Shown here: piece by piece, positions 15,794-24,585 of the stretch
Layout of the letters: each line of letters opens with the position of its first letter
How positions within the stretch are numbered: the first letter of the stretch is position 1
NCBI GenBank assembly: GCA_020061995.1
Contig: JAGUXE010000034.1
Coordinates: forward strand, 1 to 36,465
Source of the DNA: Ignavibacteriales bacterium
GTDB lineage: Bacteria > Bacteroidota > Ignavibacteria > Ignavibacteriales > Ignavibacteriaceae
Direction of reading: 5' to 3'
Length of the DNA: 36,465 bases
Notes under the pieces: generated by a model
Seen by the model: the letters and a program-made list of their open reading frames with translations, nothing else
The model's database searches: none
Told to the model about the DNA's origin: nothing
Translations under genes and position numbers: made by a program

Positions 15794-17137
15794 CTATCGG
15801 TGAAAATTAATAACTTCTCTACTTTTAGAATTGAATCTGAGTGTCAATAAAGATGCTGAAGTAGCCAAACCAACCGACAATCCAATCCAAACACCTGCAA
15901 CTCCATACTGAAGTGTGAATCCTAAAAAATATCCGAGTGGTAATCCGATAATCCAGTATGAAATAAACGTGATTGCTGTTGGATATTTTACATCTGTAAT
16001 TCCTCTTAACACACCTAAGCCGACTGCCTGAACACCATCGAATAACTGAAAGAAAGCTGCGATTAATAACAATGACGATGCGATCTTAATAACATCAATC
16101 TCATCAACAAACAATAGGGGTAAACTATCATTAAAAATAATTAAAATCACCGCACACGAAAGCATAAAAATTGCTGAGAGTGAAAGTGCTGTAAATCCGG
16201 CTTTTCGAGTCTCATTAATATTTCTTGCCCCAACTGCATTACCAACTCTAATTGCTGATGAAGATGAAATCCCGAGTACTACCATATAAGTCATCGACGC
16301 AATGCTGATAGCAATTTGGTGCGCCGCAAGATCTTTTGCGCTTAACCATCCAATCATAAATGCAGCGAATGTAAAAGCACCTGCTTCAAAGAAATATTGT
16401 AAGCCACTTGGAATACCTAATTTTAATAATCGTTTAATCAGTGATTTATCAATTTGTATAGGAATTATTCTCAAATTGTATTGTGAAAAACTTCTACTCT
16501 TCCTTAAGAAAAAGATTAAAACCAACATCATAAAAGTTCGAGATGTCAAAGTTGCAAATCCGGCACCATTTAACTCTAAACGAGGGAAACCAAGATTTCC
16601 GTATATATAAACCCAATTTGCAAATAGATTTACAAAATTTGCAAGAATAGTAATGATCATTGCGGGACGCATTATTGCCATTCCCTCTATAAATTGCTTA
16701 TAAGATTGGAAAATCATAATCGGCAATAATGAAAATCCCAATATTCTCGTATATGGAACTGCAAGTTCAGATATTTCTTCAGGTTGATTTAGAATATAAA
16801 TAATATCTGCAAAAAAGTAGGTTGCTATAACTAGAACAATTCCTGTAATAAAGTTAATGTAAAAAGATTGTTTGAAAAGATTTACAAATTCATTTTTACT
16901 GTTGGAACCAATCGAGATTGCCATTAACGGTGTAACAGCATAAGAAATCCCTATGCCAACAACAAGGGTTAGGAAGAATAAACCATTTGCGAGTGAAGCA
17001 GCAGCCAGAAAGTTATAACCTATTTGCCCAACCATCGCACTGTCAACAACTCCCATCATTACATATCCAATTTGTCCGATTGCAACCGGATAAGCAAGTT
17101 GCAGAGTCTCTTTAATATGTTTACGTACAGACTTCAA
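15794..17137 (-). CDS. MATE family multidrug/cation antiporter
   Basis: A 447-residue integral membrane protein with about twelve hydrophobic segments in two homologous halves, the usual size for NorM-type MATE exporters. Family-typical stretches include AYPVAIGQIGYVMMGVVDSAMVGQIG near the N-terminus (given in part here as VVDSAMVGQIG), GIGISYAVTPLMAISIG, FEAGAFTFAAFMIGWL and AIRVGNAVGARN. MATE proteins export cationic drugs or metabolites using Na+ or H+ gradients. Translation apparently starts at a TTG (17137), since no better ATG is in frame. It is divergent from the permease gene at 17222, with 84 bases between them, and its 3' end lies 116 bases from the PspC operon. The substrate is unknown. 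Confidence 0.93.
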   Translation of the reverse strand: MKSVRKHIKETLQLAYPVAIGQIGYVMMGVVDSAMVGQIGYNFLAAASLANGLFFLTLVVGIGISYAVTPLMAISIGSNSKNEFVNLFKQSFYINFITGIVLVIATYFFADIIYILNQPEEISELAVPYTRILGFSLLPIMIFQSYKQFIEGMAIMRPAMIITILANFVNLFANWVYIYGNLGFPRLELNGAGFATLTSRTFMMLVLIFFLRKSRSFSQYNLRIIPIQIDKSLIKRLLKLGIPSGLQYFFEAGAFTFAAFMIGWLSAKDLAAHQIAISIASMTYMVVLGISSSSAIRVGNAVGARNINETRKAGFTALSLSAIFMLSCAVILIIFNDSLPLLFVDEIDVIKIASSLLLIAAFFQLFDGVQAVGLGVLRGITDVKYPTAITFISYWIIGLPLGYFLGFTLQYGVAGVWIGLSVGLATSASLLTLRFNSKSREVINFHR

Positions 17138-17221
17138 ATAATGTTGATCTCAGAATAAAAATATTTCTAAATTGAATTGTTAATTTGATAATTTTTGAGC
17201 TGACATTAAAAACTTATTTTT

Positions 17222-18469
17222 ATGGCAATAATAGCGTTAATCATCTTTGTATTAACTTATATCGGAATCATATTTACTCGTATACCGGGATTAAATATTG
17301 ACAGACCATCTGCAGCATTCTCCGGTGCAGTTGCGATGGTACTATTTGGTGTCTTATCTTTTGAAGAAGCGATTAAAGCAATTGATTTCAATACAATAGT
17401 ACTATTACTAGGTATGATGATTTTAGTAGTAGTTCTTGAGTTAGACGGTTTTTTTACCTTAATTGCTCAAAAGACAACACTCTTAGCCAAAAACAGATCT
17501 CAATTACTTTTCACAACAATTTTTATTACAGGTATTTCAAGTGCTTTTTTAGTTAACGATGCAGTTGTACTAATGTTTACACCGGTTATTATCAGAATAT
17601 GTCTCTCATCAAAACTTAACCCCATACCATATTTAATTGCAGAAATAATGGCATCAAATGCAGGCAGCACTTTAACAATCACTGGAAATCCACAAAATAT
17701 TTTAATCGGAATAACTTCAGGTATCGCCTACGGAAAATTTCTACTTATAATGTTACCTATTTCAATGATAAGTATGACCATAATTTTTGTAACAATAAAG
17801 TCACTCTACAAGAAGGATTTCTCCGATTCAGCAATCATTAAGTATGAAGAAAATTATTCAACATATCACTACTCCTCAATGAAATTCTCTGTACCAATAT
17901 TTTTATTCGTTGTAATCTTATTTTTTCTAAGTAAACTAATTGATCTGTCTTATCCAATGATAGCAATACTTGGTGGAGGTTTAGTCCTTCTATTTGGGAA
18001 AATTAGACCGTCAAAAATAATTAAGGAAGTCGATTGGGTACTACTTTTATTTTTTGCTTCCTTGTTTATTGTTGTTGCCGGAATAGAGCATACTGGTTGG
18101 ATGAATAGTATAATTGAAATCTCTCCTATTAAAGAGGATTTTCATGGAATTGTGTTTCTTCATTCAATTAGTTTATTTCTCTCTCAGATAGTAAGCAATG
18201 TACCACTTGTTATACTTCTTCTTCCAATTTTGAAACCTCTTGGAAGTGAATTGCTATGGTTGAGTCTCGCATCATCAGCTACACTAGCCGGGAATCTCAC
18301 GATTATCGGAGCTATGGCAAATCTTATTGTTATTGAAATTGCTCGCTCATCTAAAATAGAAATAAAGTTTCTACAGTTTTTAAAAGCCGGGATGATAATA
18401 ACAATTTCAACCTTAATAATTTCATCTCTCTATCTATATGTTATCTCATTTGGGGATTTTCTATGGTGA
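17222..18469 (+). CDS. ArsB/NhaD-superfamily (SLC13-like) anion permease
   Basis: A 415-residue membrane protein with about ten or eleven hydrophobic helices. It has the two-repeat motif pattern of the ion-transporter superfamily: NDAVVLMFTPV and SNAGSTLTITGNPQN in the first half, SNVPLVILLLP and AGNLTIIGAMANLIVIE in the second. These helical-hairpin motifs bind the transported ion in SLC13/CitM/ArsB-type carriers. The size and motifs resemble YbiR-like proteins, whose substrate is not established. It is divergent from the MATE gene. The 84-base spacer is AT-rich and shows no ribosome binding site. The OB-fold lipoprotein gene starts 89 bases after its stop. Confidence 0.88.
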   Translation: MAIIALIIFVLTYIGIIFTRIPGLNIDRPSAAFSGAVAMVLFGVLSFEEAIKAIDFNTIVLLLGMMILVVVLELDGFFTLIAQKTTLLAKNRSQLLFTTIFITGISSAFLVNDAVVLMFTPVIIRICLSSKLNPIPYLIAEIMASNAGSTLTITGNPQNILIGITSGIAYGKFLLIMLPISMISMTIIFVTIKSLYKKDFSDSAIIKYEENYSTYHYSSMKFSVPIFLFVVILFFLSKLIDLSYPMIAILGGGLVLLFGKIRPSKIIKEVDWVLLLFFASLFIVVAGIEHTGWMNSIIEISPIKEDFHGIVFLHSISLFLSQIVSNVPLVILLLPILKPLGSELLWLSLASSATLAGNLTIIGAMANLIVIEIARSSKIEIKFLQFLKAGMIITISTLIISSLYLYVISFGDFLW

Positions 18470-18557
18470 AATGTGGAAAAAATTCAGTGTATATTTAAAA
18501 CAGATTGAATTGTTATATTACATACATAATTACAAACAAATATATATGGAGAGATAG

Positions 18558-19268
18558 ATGCACAAAAAAATGATTGTTTTTGTTTTGTTAATTCTGATCG
18601 GATTAACATCCTGTGAAAAAGAAGTCGAAAAACAGCCGTTACCAAATGGCGTAAGAGAAGTTGCTGTTCTAGAATCGATTCAAGTTAAAGATTATACTTA
18701 TATAGAAGTTTCTGAAAATAAAAGTAATTTCTGGATTGCTGTCCCATCGATGTCAGTCGAAAAAGGGCAAGTATTATATTTTTCAAAAAGTCTTGAGATG
18801 AAAAATTTTCAAAGCCCAACTATTAATAAAACCTTTGAATCGATTTTATTCGTTGAAGATATTAAAACAATTTCACCAGATGCAGAACAAATGGGTAATG
18901 TTACGGCTCAGCACCCAAAAATTGAAATGAGTGGAAAACAGTCTATTTCTATCAGTCCGGTAAGTGGTGGAAAAACGGTTGAGCAAGTATTTGCACAGAG
19001 TCAAAGCTTATCAGGTAAAGTTGTGAAAGTACGTGGACAGGTTACTAAATTTAATCAAGGCATTATGGATCGCAATTGGATTCATGTCCAGGATGGAACT
19101 GGAAACAAAGATGATTTTGATTTATTGATAACCTCTACCGACGTTGTAAAAATTGGGGATATAATAGTTATAGAAGGTGTAGTTGCAATTAATAAAGATT
19201 TCGGTTCCGGTTACACTTATGCTGTGTTAGTTGAAAATGCAAAAGTTACAGTCGAGAAAAATTCTTAA
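18558..19268 (+). CDS. Lipoprotein with OB-fold (nucleic-acid-binding-like) domain
   Basis: A 236-residue protein with signal peptide and lipobox LTSC (Cys19). The C-terminal half (about residues 145-232) is an OB-fold-like module: GKVVKVRGQVTKFNQGI, NWIHVQDGTG, GDIIVIEGVVAINKDFGSG and YAVLVENAKV. The first half (about 35-110, YIEVSENKSNFWIAVP) looks like a weaker, related beta module. Similar periplasmic lipoproteins are annotated in Bacteroidota and Deltaproteobacteria as OB-fold or GW-dipeptide proteins, sometimes near cytochrome maturation genes, but no biochemical role is established. GGAGAG precedes the ATG, and a clear terminator follows at 19281-19307. Its location in the envelope makes DNA binding unlikely to be the native role. 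Confidence 0.78.
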   Translation: MHKKMIVFVLLILIGLTSCEKEVEKQPLPNGVREVAVLESIQVKDYTYIEVSENKSNFWIAVPSMSVEKGQVLYFSKSLEMKNFQSPTINKTFESILFVEDIKTISPDAEQMGNVTAQHPKIEMSGKQSISISPVSGGKTVEQVFAQSQSLSGKVVKVRGQVTKFNQGIMDRNWIHVQDGTGNKDDFDLLITSTDVVKIGDIIVIEGVVAINKDFGSGYTYAVLVENAKVTVEKNS

Positions 19269-19280
19269 TCATTTATTTTT

Positions 19281-19307
19281 TAAAGAGACGTTAAAAGCGT
19301 CTCTTTA
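19281..19307 (+). terminator. Rho-independent terminator after OB-fold lipoprotein gene
   Basis: TAAAGAGACG (19281-19290) pairs with CGTCTCTTTA (19298-19307) as a perfect 10-base stem with a 7-base loop. It is followed on the plus strand by ATTTTATTT. It lies 13 bases after the stop at 19268 and before the dehydrogenase gene at 19337. Confidence 0.88.
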
Positions 19308-19336
19308 ATTTTATTTGCACTGATTCTAAGGTCAAC

Positions 19337-20293
19337 ATGCCAAAAATATTTATTACCCGCAGACTACCAGTAATTGCTGAGCAAATATTGCGTAAAAATA
19401 ATTATGAAGTAACTGTTTTTTCGAAAAACCGCCCCATTACAAAAAAAGAATTAGTTAAGGAAGCTTGTAATGCAGATGCAATTATTTCTTTACTAACAGA
19501 TCCAATAGACAAAGATGTTATTGATGATCTCAACAATTGTAAAGTTATTGCAAATTATGCTGTCGGTTACAATAATATAGATATCGTGTACGCAAGAGAA
19601 AAGAATATTGTAGTTACTAACACTCCTGATATCTTAACTGATGCAACTGCCGACTTAACTCTTTTATTAATGCTTGCCTGTGCAAGACGAATTTTTGAGG
19701 GAGACCAAATGGTTCGTTCAAATAAATTTGTGGGATGGGCTCCAAACTTACTTCTTGGAGTTGAACTAACCAATAAAACACTCGGAGTTATCGGTGCAGG
19801 AAGAATAGGTTCCGCTGTAATTAAAAGAGCCTCCGCTTTCGGAATGAAATCACTTTATTACAATCGATCAACAAATAGTGAAATCGAAAATGAATATTCA
19901 ACAAAAAAAGTTGGATTAAATTTCCTCTTAAAACATGCAGATATTATATCAATTCATTTGCCTCTTAACTCAAATACTAAAAATCTTTTGAATCCAGAAA
20001 GATTATCATTGCTAAAACCTAACTCAATATTGATTAATACAGCACGTGGTGAAATAATAGATGAAAAACACCTTATTTATCTTCTTAAAAACAAGAAAAT
20101 ATTTGGAGCAGGATTGGATGTATATCTGAATGAACCAAATATTAATAAAGAGTTTCTAAAATTGAAAAATGTCATTTTAGCTCCTCACATTGGAAGCGCG
20201 ACAATTGAGGCTCGTTCAAAAATGGCTGAATTGTCAGCAAAAAATGTAATTAATGTACTTAATGGAAAAAAACCGATTACTCCGGTTAATTAA
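19337..20293 (+). CDS. D-2-hydroxyacid dehydrogenase (glyoxylate/hydroxypyruvate reductase type)
   Basis: A 318-residue cytosolic NAD(P)-dependent oxidoreductase. The nucleotide-binding motif is GAGRIG (153-158) in the Rossmann domain. The catalytic triad fits Arg237 (NTARGE), Glu266 (LDVYLNEP) and His284 (APHIGSATIEAR). The segment YAVGYNNIDI near residue 75 is typical of the substrate-binding domain in glyoxylate reductases and GRHPR-like enzymes. The residues after the dinucleotide motif (YYNRST, with Asn-Arg-Ser after the second strand) point to NADPH rather than NADH, by family precedent. It probably reduces glyoxylate or hydroxypyruvate to the D-hydroxyacid. AAGGTC precedes the ATG. The deaminase gene begins 21 bases after its stop. 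Confidence 0.9.
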   Translation: MPKIFITRRLPVIAEQILRKNNYEVTVFSKNRPITKKELVKEACNADAIISLLTDPIDKDVIDDLNNCKVIANYAVGYNNIDIVYAREKNIVVTNTPDILTDATADLTLLLMLACARRIFEGDQMVRSNKFVGWAPNLLLGVELTNKTLGVIGAGRIGSAVIKRASAFGMKSLYYNRSTNSEIENEYSTKKVGLNFLLKHADIISIHLPLNSNTKNLLNPERLSLLKPNSILINTARGEIIDEKHLIYLLKNKKIFGAGLDVYLNEPNINKEFLKLKNVILAPHIGSATIEARSKMAELSAKNVINVLNGKKPITPVN

Positions 20294-20314
20294 TAATAAT
20301 ACTTTAGGATATTT

Positions 20315-20812
20315 ATGCTTCATAAGAAAAAACGTCCTTCATGGGATCACTATTTTTTAAAGGTAGCAATGCTTGTATCTGAGCGAGCAACATGTCCAAG
20401 AATGCATTGTGGCTGTGTATTGGTAAGAGATAAACAAATCTTATCCACTGGTTACAACGGTTCAATCCCGGGAGATGGACATTGTGAGGATGACGGATGT
20501 ATGATTGTTGATAATCACTGTGTTAGAACAATTCATGCAGAAATGAATGCAATTTTACAATGTTCAACGCATGGAATAAGTACTCTTAATTCAATTGCCT
20601 ATGTTACAAATATGCCATGTACTAATTGTGCAAAAGCATTGATAACAGCCGGGATAAAGGAAGTTGTAATTTTTTCAGAATATCATGATACTTTAGCCGA
20701 ACAATTTTTCGCAAAAGCAACGGTGATGATAAGAAGAATTAAGATGCCCCCTAAAAGCATTCAATATGACTTAAAGAATTATTCTTCTGCAAAGAAAACG
20801 ATTAAAAAATAG
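20315..20812 (+). CDS. dCMP/cytidine deaminase family protein (ComEB-like)
   Basis: A 165-residue zinc hydrolase. The catalytic site is complete: HAE (His74, Glu76) and PCTNC (Cys102, Cys105) bind the catalytic zinc, and Glu76 is the proton shuttle. The N-terminal part has WDHYFLKVAMLVSERATCPR and GYNGSIPGDGHC, typical of dCMP deaminases of the ComEB/T4 type, and extra His/Cys residues (H56, C57, C62) could hold a second structural zinc. The reaction would be dCMP to dUMP, feeding dTMP synthesis. It lies 21 bases after the dehydrogenase gene and 11 bases before the large lipoprotein gene, so all three may share a transcript. AGGAT precedes the start. Confidence 0.9.
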   Translation: MLHKKKRPSWDHYFLKVAMLVSERATCPRMHCGCVLVRDKQILSTGYNGSIPGDGHCEDDGCMIVDNHCVRTIHAEMNAILQCSTHGISTLNSIAYVTNMPCTNCAKALITAGIKEVVIFSEYHDTLAEQFFAKATVMIRRIKMPPKSIQYDLKNYSSAKKTIKK

Positions 20813-20823
20813 ACTGAAAATGT

Positions 20824-23800
20824 ATGTTATTTAAGACGTGTAAGTTAATCTACTTTATACTTTTTGTTTCATTTTTAATTATGACCGGTTGTACCGTTAA
20901 AGATATAACTAAAGAAGTTAAACAAATTGATTCTTCTATCTCTATCAACGAACTACTCAATAATTTTAAAGTTGATTTTAATAAGGATAAACTAGGCATC
21001 AATAAACCACAATTTAGTTTTATTGATTCGACGATGATTGATAGTAATACAAATGAGATATCAATTTATTTTAACAAGTATTTTGTAACTCAACCGATAC
21101 GTGAAAAAACTGTAACAGCACTATCAACATTCCTTGATAGCTACTTGTTAGAAATGAAAAAGCAATACAATTATAAGTTTATTGTAGAAAACAAACCTCT
21201 AGAGTCCTATATACCAAATTTTTACAGATCTGATAAAAATTCACTTGATTCTTTAAGATTACCTCTTGACGCTTCACGACGTATTCCAGTTATTAGATAC
21301 ATTGATAAAAAAAAAGAACCAAGTAAAGGATTAAAAAATAGGAATATTGTAGTATGGAATAGTCATGGATGGTATTATAATAAGTCAATCGAAAGATGGG
21401 AGTGGCAGCGCCCACGTTTATTTCAAACTGTGGAGGATTTGCTACCAACATCTTTTGTGATTCCATATCTAATTTCTATTCTCGAAAATGCAGGTGCAAC
21501 GGTTTTTCTTCCAAGGGAAAGAGATATACAAACAAATGAAGTAATTTTGGATGATGATGATCTTAGCAATTTCTTAAAAGGTAATTTGAAATCATTTTCA
21601 AAACATGAAAAAATCTCATGGGAAAAAGTAAATTTCGGCGGGTTTAGGCTTGGAGCTATTCCTTATTCTGACAATTATAATCCATTCGGCAGTGGAGCAC
21701 ATCACACAATTTTAACTGAAAAAGAAGAAACTGCAAGTTTTGAGTGGATACCAAATTTTCCTGAGCAAGGTAAATATGCTGTTTATATTAGTTTTGTACC
21801 TTCAGAAAAAAATGCTGTGGATGCAAATTATTCTGTTTATCATTTAGGAGGTAAAACTAAGGTCGAGATAAACCAGTTAATTGGTGGTAAAACATGGACT
21901 TATATCGGTTCATATAAATTCAAGAAAGGATACAATCCTGAGTTAGGAAAAGTTGTACTTTCAAACAAAAGTAAAGATATTAGAAAACTAATTTCCGCCG
22001 ATGCGATTAAATTTGGTGGCGGGATGGGGGTTGTTAGTCGTGGTGGGAGCACGAGTGGTCGTCCAAAATTTGTTGAAGGAGCACTGTATTATCTCCAGTT
22101 TGCCGGAGCACCTGATACTTTGATCTATAATTTAGAGTCCACTGATGCATATACGGATGATTATCAAAGCCGTCCAGAATTTGCAAATTATCTTAACGGA
22201 GCACCTCTTGGACCTAATACGAATAGAAATCATGAGGGGCTCAAAATCCCTATTGACCTAACACTTGCGTTTCATACTGATGCAGGAATTACGAATAAAG
22301 ATAGCTCAATAGGTACTTTAGTAATTTATAGTAGTAGAGATTTGGATTCATCCAATCATTTCCCAAATGGCTCATCTCGGTTCTCAAATCGAGATTTTGC
22401 TGATATTCTCCAAACTGAGATTGTAAACGATATCCAGTTCCATTTTGATCCCAATTGGACAAGACGCGATTTGAGAAATTCTATGTATAGCGAAGCATTC
22501 AGGCCCAATATGACCGGTGTTCTGCTCGAATTACTATCACATCAAAATTTCTTTGATATGCAGCTCGCACTTGATCCCCGCTTTAAAATTATCGTATCAA
22601 GAGCAATATATAAAGCAATGTTAAAGTATTTGTCAACTCAAAATAATTCAGATTATATAGTTACTCCTTTACCAATCACGCATTTTAGAACCGATATTAC
22701 ACTGCCTGGAAATGTGAGACTTGAGTGGAACTCACAATCAGATCCACTTGAACCCACTGCTAAACCATCGGGTTATATCGTCTATACTCGATTAAATAAT
22801 GATGGTTTTGATAATGGAGTATTCACTGAAAATCCATTTATTGAATTTTCAGATGTTAAGAAGAATACTCTTTATAGTTTCAAGGTAACCGCTGTTAATG
22901 AAGGTGGAGAAAGTATGTCATCTGAAATATTATCTACTAATATATCAGATTCTTATACCGCCCCCTTTTTGATTGTAAATGGTTTTGATAGAATTTGTGG
23001 ACCATTTGCGGTGAAAGATTCTTCATTTGCTGGATTTGTGAATATTATTGATGAAGGAGTTCCTCACAATTATGATTTAAGTTTTACAGGATTACAATAC
23101 GATTTCTCTCCTACTTCAGAATTTATTACTAATGATATGCCAGGACATGGAGCAAGTCATGCAGATTATGAAACTAAAATAATATCAGGTAATACTTTTG
23201 ATTTTGTATCGGTACACGGCAATACCTTAAAAGAACTAGGATTTTCTTTTGCATCTTCAAGCGATGAAGCATTGGAAGATAAATCAATAAACTTAAATAA
23301 TTATAAGTTTATTGATTTAATTTTGGGGGAAGAAAAATCAACAAAATGGGTACGACCAGAATTTGATTCTACTAAAGAAATTCAGTTCAAAACATTTTCA
23401 AAAAAGTTACAGAATGTTTTAAAGGATTACTTATTTAGTGGTGGAAATTTATTTTTATCCGGTGCTCATATAGCAAGTGATATTATTCAATCATCAAAAG
23501 ACAAAAACGAAATTGATTTTATCAAAGAAATATTAAAGTTCGATTTGGCTTCCCCTTCTGCTTCGAAAACAGGTTTTGTAAAATCCAATGGGAATGAGAT
23601 GTCATCTCTCAGTTTGGAATTCAATACAAAATTTAATGATAAAATTTATTCAGTTGAATCCCCAGATGGACTAATTCCAATTAATGGAAGTCGATCAATT
23701 TTTCGTTATTCAGAAAATCAAATCGACGCCGGAATATTTTATAAAAAGGATTATGGAATTATTGCCCTCGGTTTTCCATTTGAAACAATAATCGGAAGTG

Positions 23801-23853
23801 AAAAAAGGTTGGAACTTATGAAAAGAATTTTGGAACTACTTGAATTAAAATAG
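20824..23853 (+). CDS. Large lipoprotein: amidase-like domain split by golvesin-like domain, FnIII, C-terminal domain
   Basis: A 1009-residue lipoprotein (lipobox IMTGC, Cys23). An amidase_3-like zinc hydrolase appears in two pieces: NIVVWNSHGWYY (His181) with ENAGATVFLPRERD (about 221-234), then LTLAFHTDAG (His484) and GVLLELLSHQ (Glu569). Between them, about residues 265-400, lies a golvesin/Xly-type beta domain (ETASFEWIPNFPEQGKYAVYISF, given in part as FEWIPNFPEQGKYAVYI). A fibronectin III module follows (about 625-710). Residues 715-1009 look like a Rossmann-type, glutamine-amidotransferase-like domain (YLFSGGNLFLSGAHIASDI). Homologues in Bacteroidota are sometimes labelled xanthan lyase. 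An N-acetylmuramoyl-L-alanine amidase role is more consistent with the visible zinc ligands, but activity is unproven. No clear ribosome binding site is visible. Confidence 0.8.
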   Translation: MLFKTCKLIYFILFVSFLIMTGCTVKDITKEVKQIDSSISINELLNNFKVDFNKDKLGINKPQFSFIDSTMIDSNTNEISIYFNKYFVTQPIREKTVTALSTFLDSYLLEMKKQYNYKFIVENKPLESYIPNFYRSDKNSLDSLRLPLDASRRIPVIRYIDKKKEPSKGLKNRNIVVWNSHGWYYNKSIERWEWQRPRLFQTVEDLLPTSFVIPYLISILENAGATVFLPRERDIQTNEVILDDDDLSNFLKGNLKSFSKHEKISWEKVNFGGFRLGAIPYSDNYNPFGSGAHHTILTEKEETASFEWIPNFPEQGKYAVYISFVPSEKNAVDANYSVYHLGGKTKVEINQLIGGKTWTYIGSYKFKKGYNPELGKVVLSNKSKDIRKLISADAIKFGGGMGVVSRGGSTSGRPKFVEGALYYLQFAGAPDTLIYNLESTDAYTDDYQSRPEFANYLNGAPLGPNTNRNHEGLKIPIDLTLAFHTDAGITNKDSSIGTLVIYSSRDLDSSNHFPNGSSRFSNRDFADILQTEIVNDIQFHFDPNWTRRDLRNSMYSEAFRPNMTGVLLELLSHQNFFDMQLALDPRFKIIVSRAIYKAMLKYLSTQNNSDYIVTPLPITHFRTDITLPGNVRLEWNSQSDPLEPTAKPSGYIVYTRLNNDGFDNGVFTENPFIEFSDVKKNTLYSFKVTAVNEGGESMSSEILSTNISDSYTAPFLIVNGFDRICGPFAVKDSSFAGFVNIIDEGVPHNYDLSFTGLQYDFSPTSEFITNDMPGHGASHADYETKIISGNTFDFVSVHGNTLKELGFSFASSSDEALEDKSINLNNYKFIDLILGEEKSTKWVRPEFDSTKEIQFKTFSKKLQNVLKDYLFSGGNLFLSGAHIASDIIQSSKDKNEIDFIKEILKFDLASPSASKTGFVKSNGNEMSSLSLEFNTKFNDKIYSVESPDGLIPINGSRSIFRYSENQIDAGIFYKKDYGIIALGFPFETIIGSEKRLELMKRILELLELK

Positions 23854-23874
23854 TCCCAAAATTATAGATTTTTG

Positions 23875-24528
23875 TTAGTAATAGAATTTAAATCCGATAC
23901 GAGCCATAATTCCGCTCATATCAAAAACTCTTTCAAAAACTTTTTTTGTATTTAAATGTGTTACCGGTGAAACAGATTCAACTTCATATTGCCAGCTTGG
24001 CATAGATGAATGATAGGTTAGTTCAGCCAGTATTTCAGACCTCGAACCGATTGGAGCAATTCCACCTACTGATAACACATAAGCAAAATCACCTGCAATT
24101 TTAAGATTATCTTCATCTGGGTTTTGATAACTTCGGTAAAAAATCAGAAGTACATCAACACCAAATCCACCCGATACATACACATCAAAATTTCGATTGA
24201 CACTGTATCTTCCTGTAAGAGAAAAAACAATCGGCAAGTTGTGCACGTTTGTTTTTGCTCTCAATTCATTTAGTTCACTATTTGGAAACCCTGCCAAATC
24301 AAATTCTTTTTCTAACTTTTTATCGACATAATTTTTATTGAACCAGTCAATGCTCCATCCGTACTCAAAATTCTCATCAATGTCCTTCCCACCTTGATAG
24401 CCAAGAACAAATCCTGCATTTGTTGCCTGCGGGGAGTATAGACCTAGCTTCACTGCTGCAGTTTTTTGTTGGGCATTTAATAAATTAAAAGATAACAATA
24501 CTATAACGATGAGAAAAATCTTTTTCAT
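23875..24528 (-). CDS. Small outer-membrane beta-barrel-like protein
   Basis: A 217-residue protein with a signal peptide (residues 1-19, cleavage likely after NAQ). The mature part consists of alternating strands such as KLGLYSPQATNAGFVLGYQGG, written here in part, FDVYVSGGFGVDVLL and AEILAELTYHSS. It ends in a C-terminal aromatic strand (MARIGFKFYY), the usual end of an outer-membrane barrel. I chose the ATG at 24528, preceded by TAGGAATT. A longer reading starting at 24585 would put 19 non-signal residues in front. It is 57 bases downstream of the SSS symporter gene on the same strand, so an operon is likely. The pore or transport role is unknown. Confidence 0.75.
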   Translation of the reverse strand: MKKIFLIVIVLLSFNLLNAQQKTAAVKLGLYSPQATNAGFVLGYQGGKDIDENFEYGWSIDWFNKNYVDKKLEKEFDLAGFPNSELNELRAKTNVHNLPIVFSLTGRYSVNRNFDVYVSGGFGVDVLLIFYRSYQNPDEDNLKIAGDFAYVLSVGGIAPIGSRSEILAELTYHSSMPSWQYEVESVSPVTHLNTKKVFERVFDMSGIMARIGFKFYY

Positions 24529-24585
24529 ACAATTCCTAAAAATTTTTGAATTAAATTTACAAAAAAACGAGAGATTTTTAATCAC

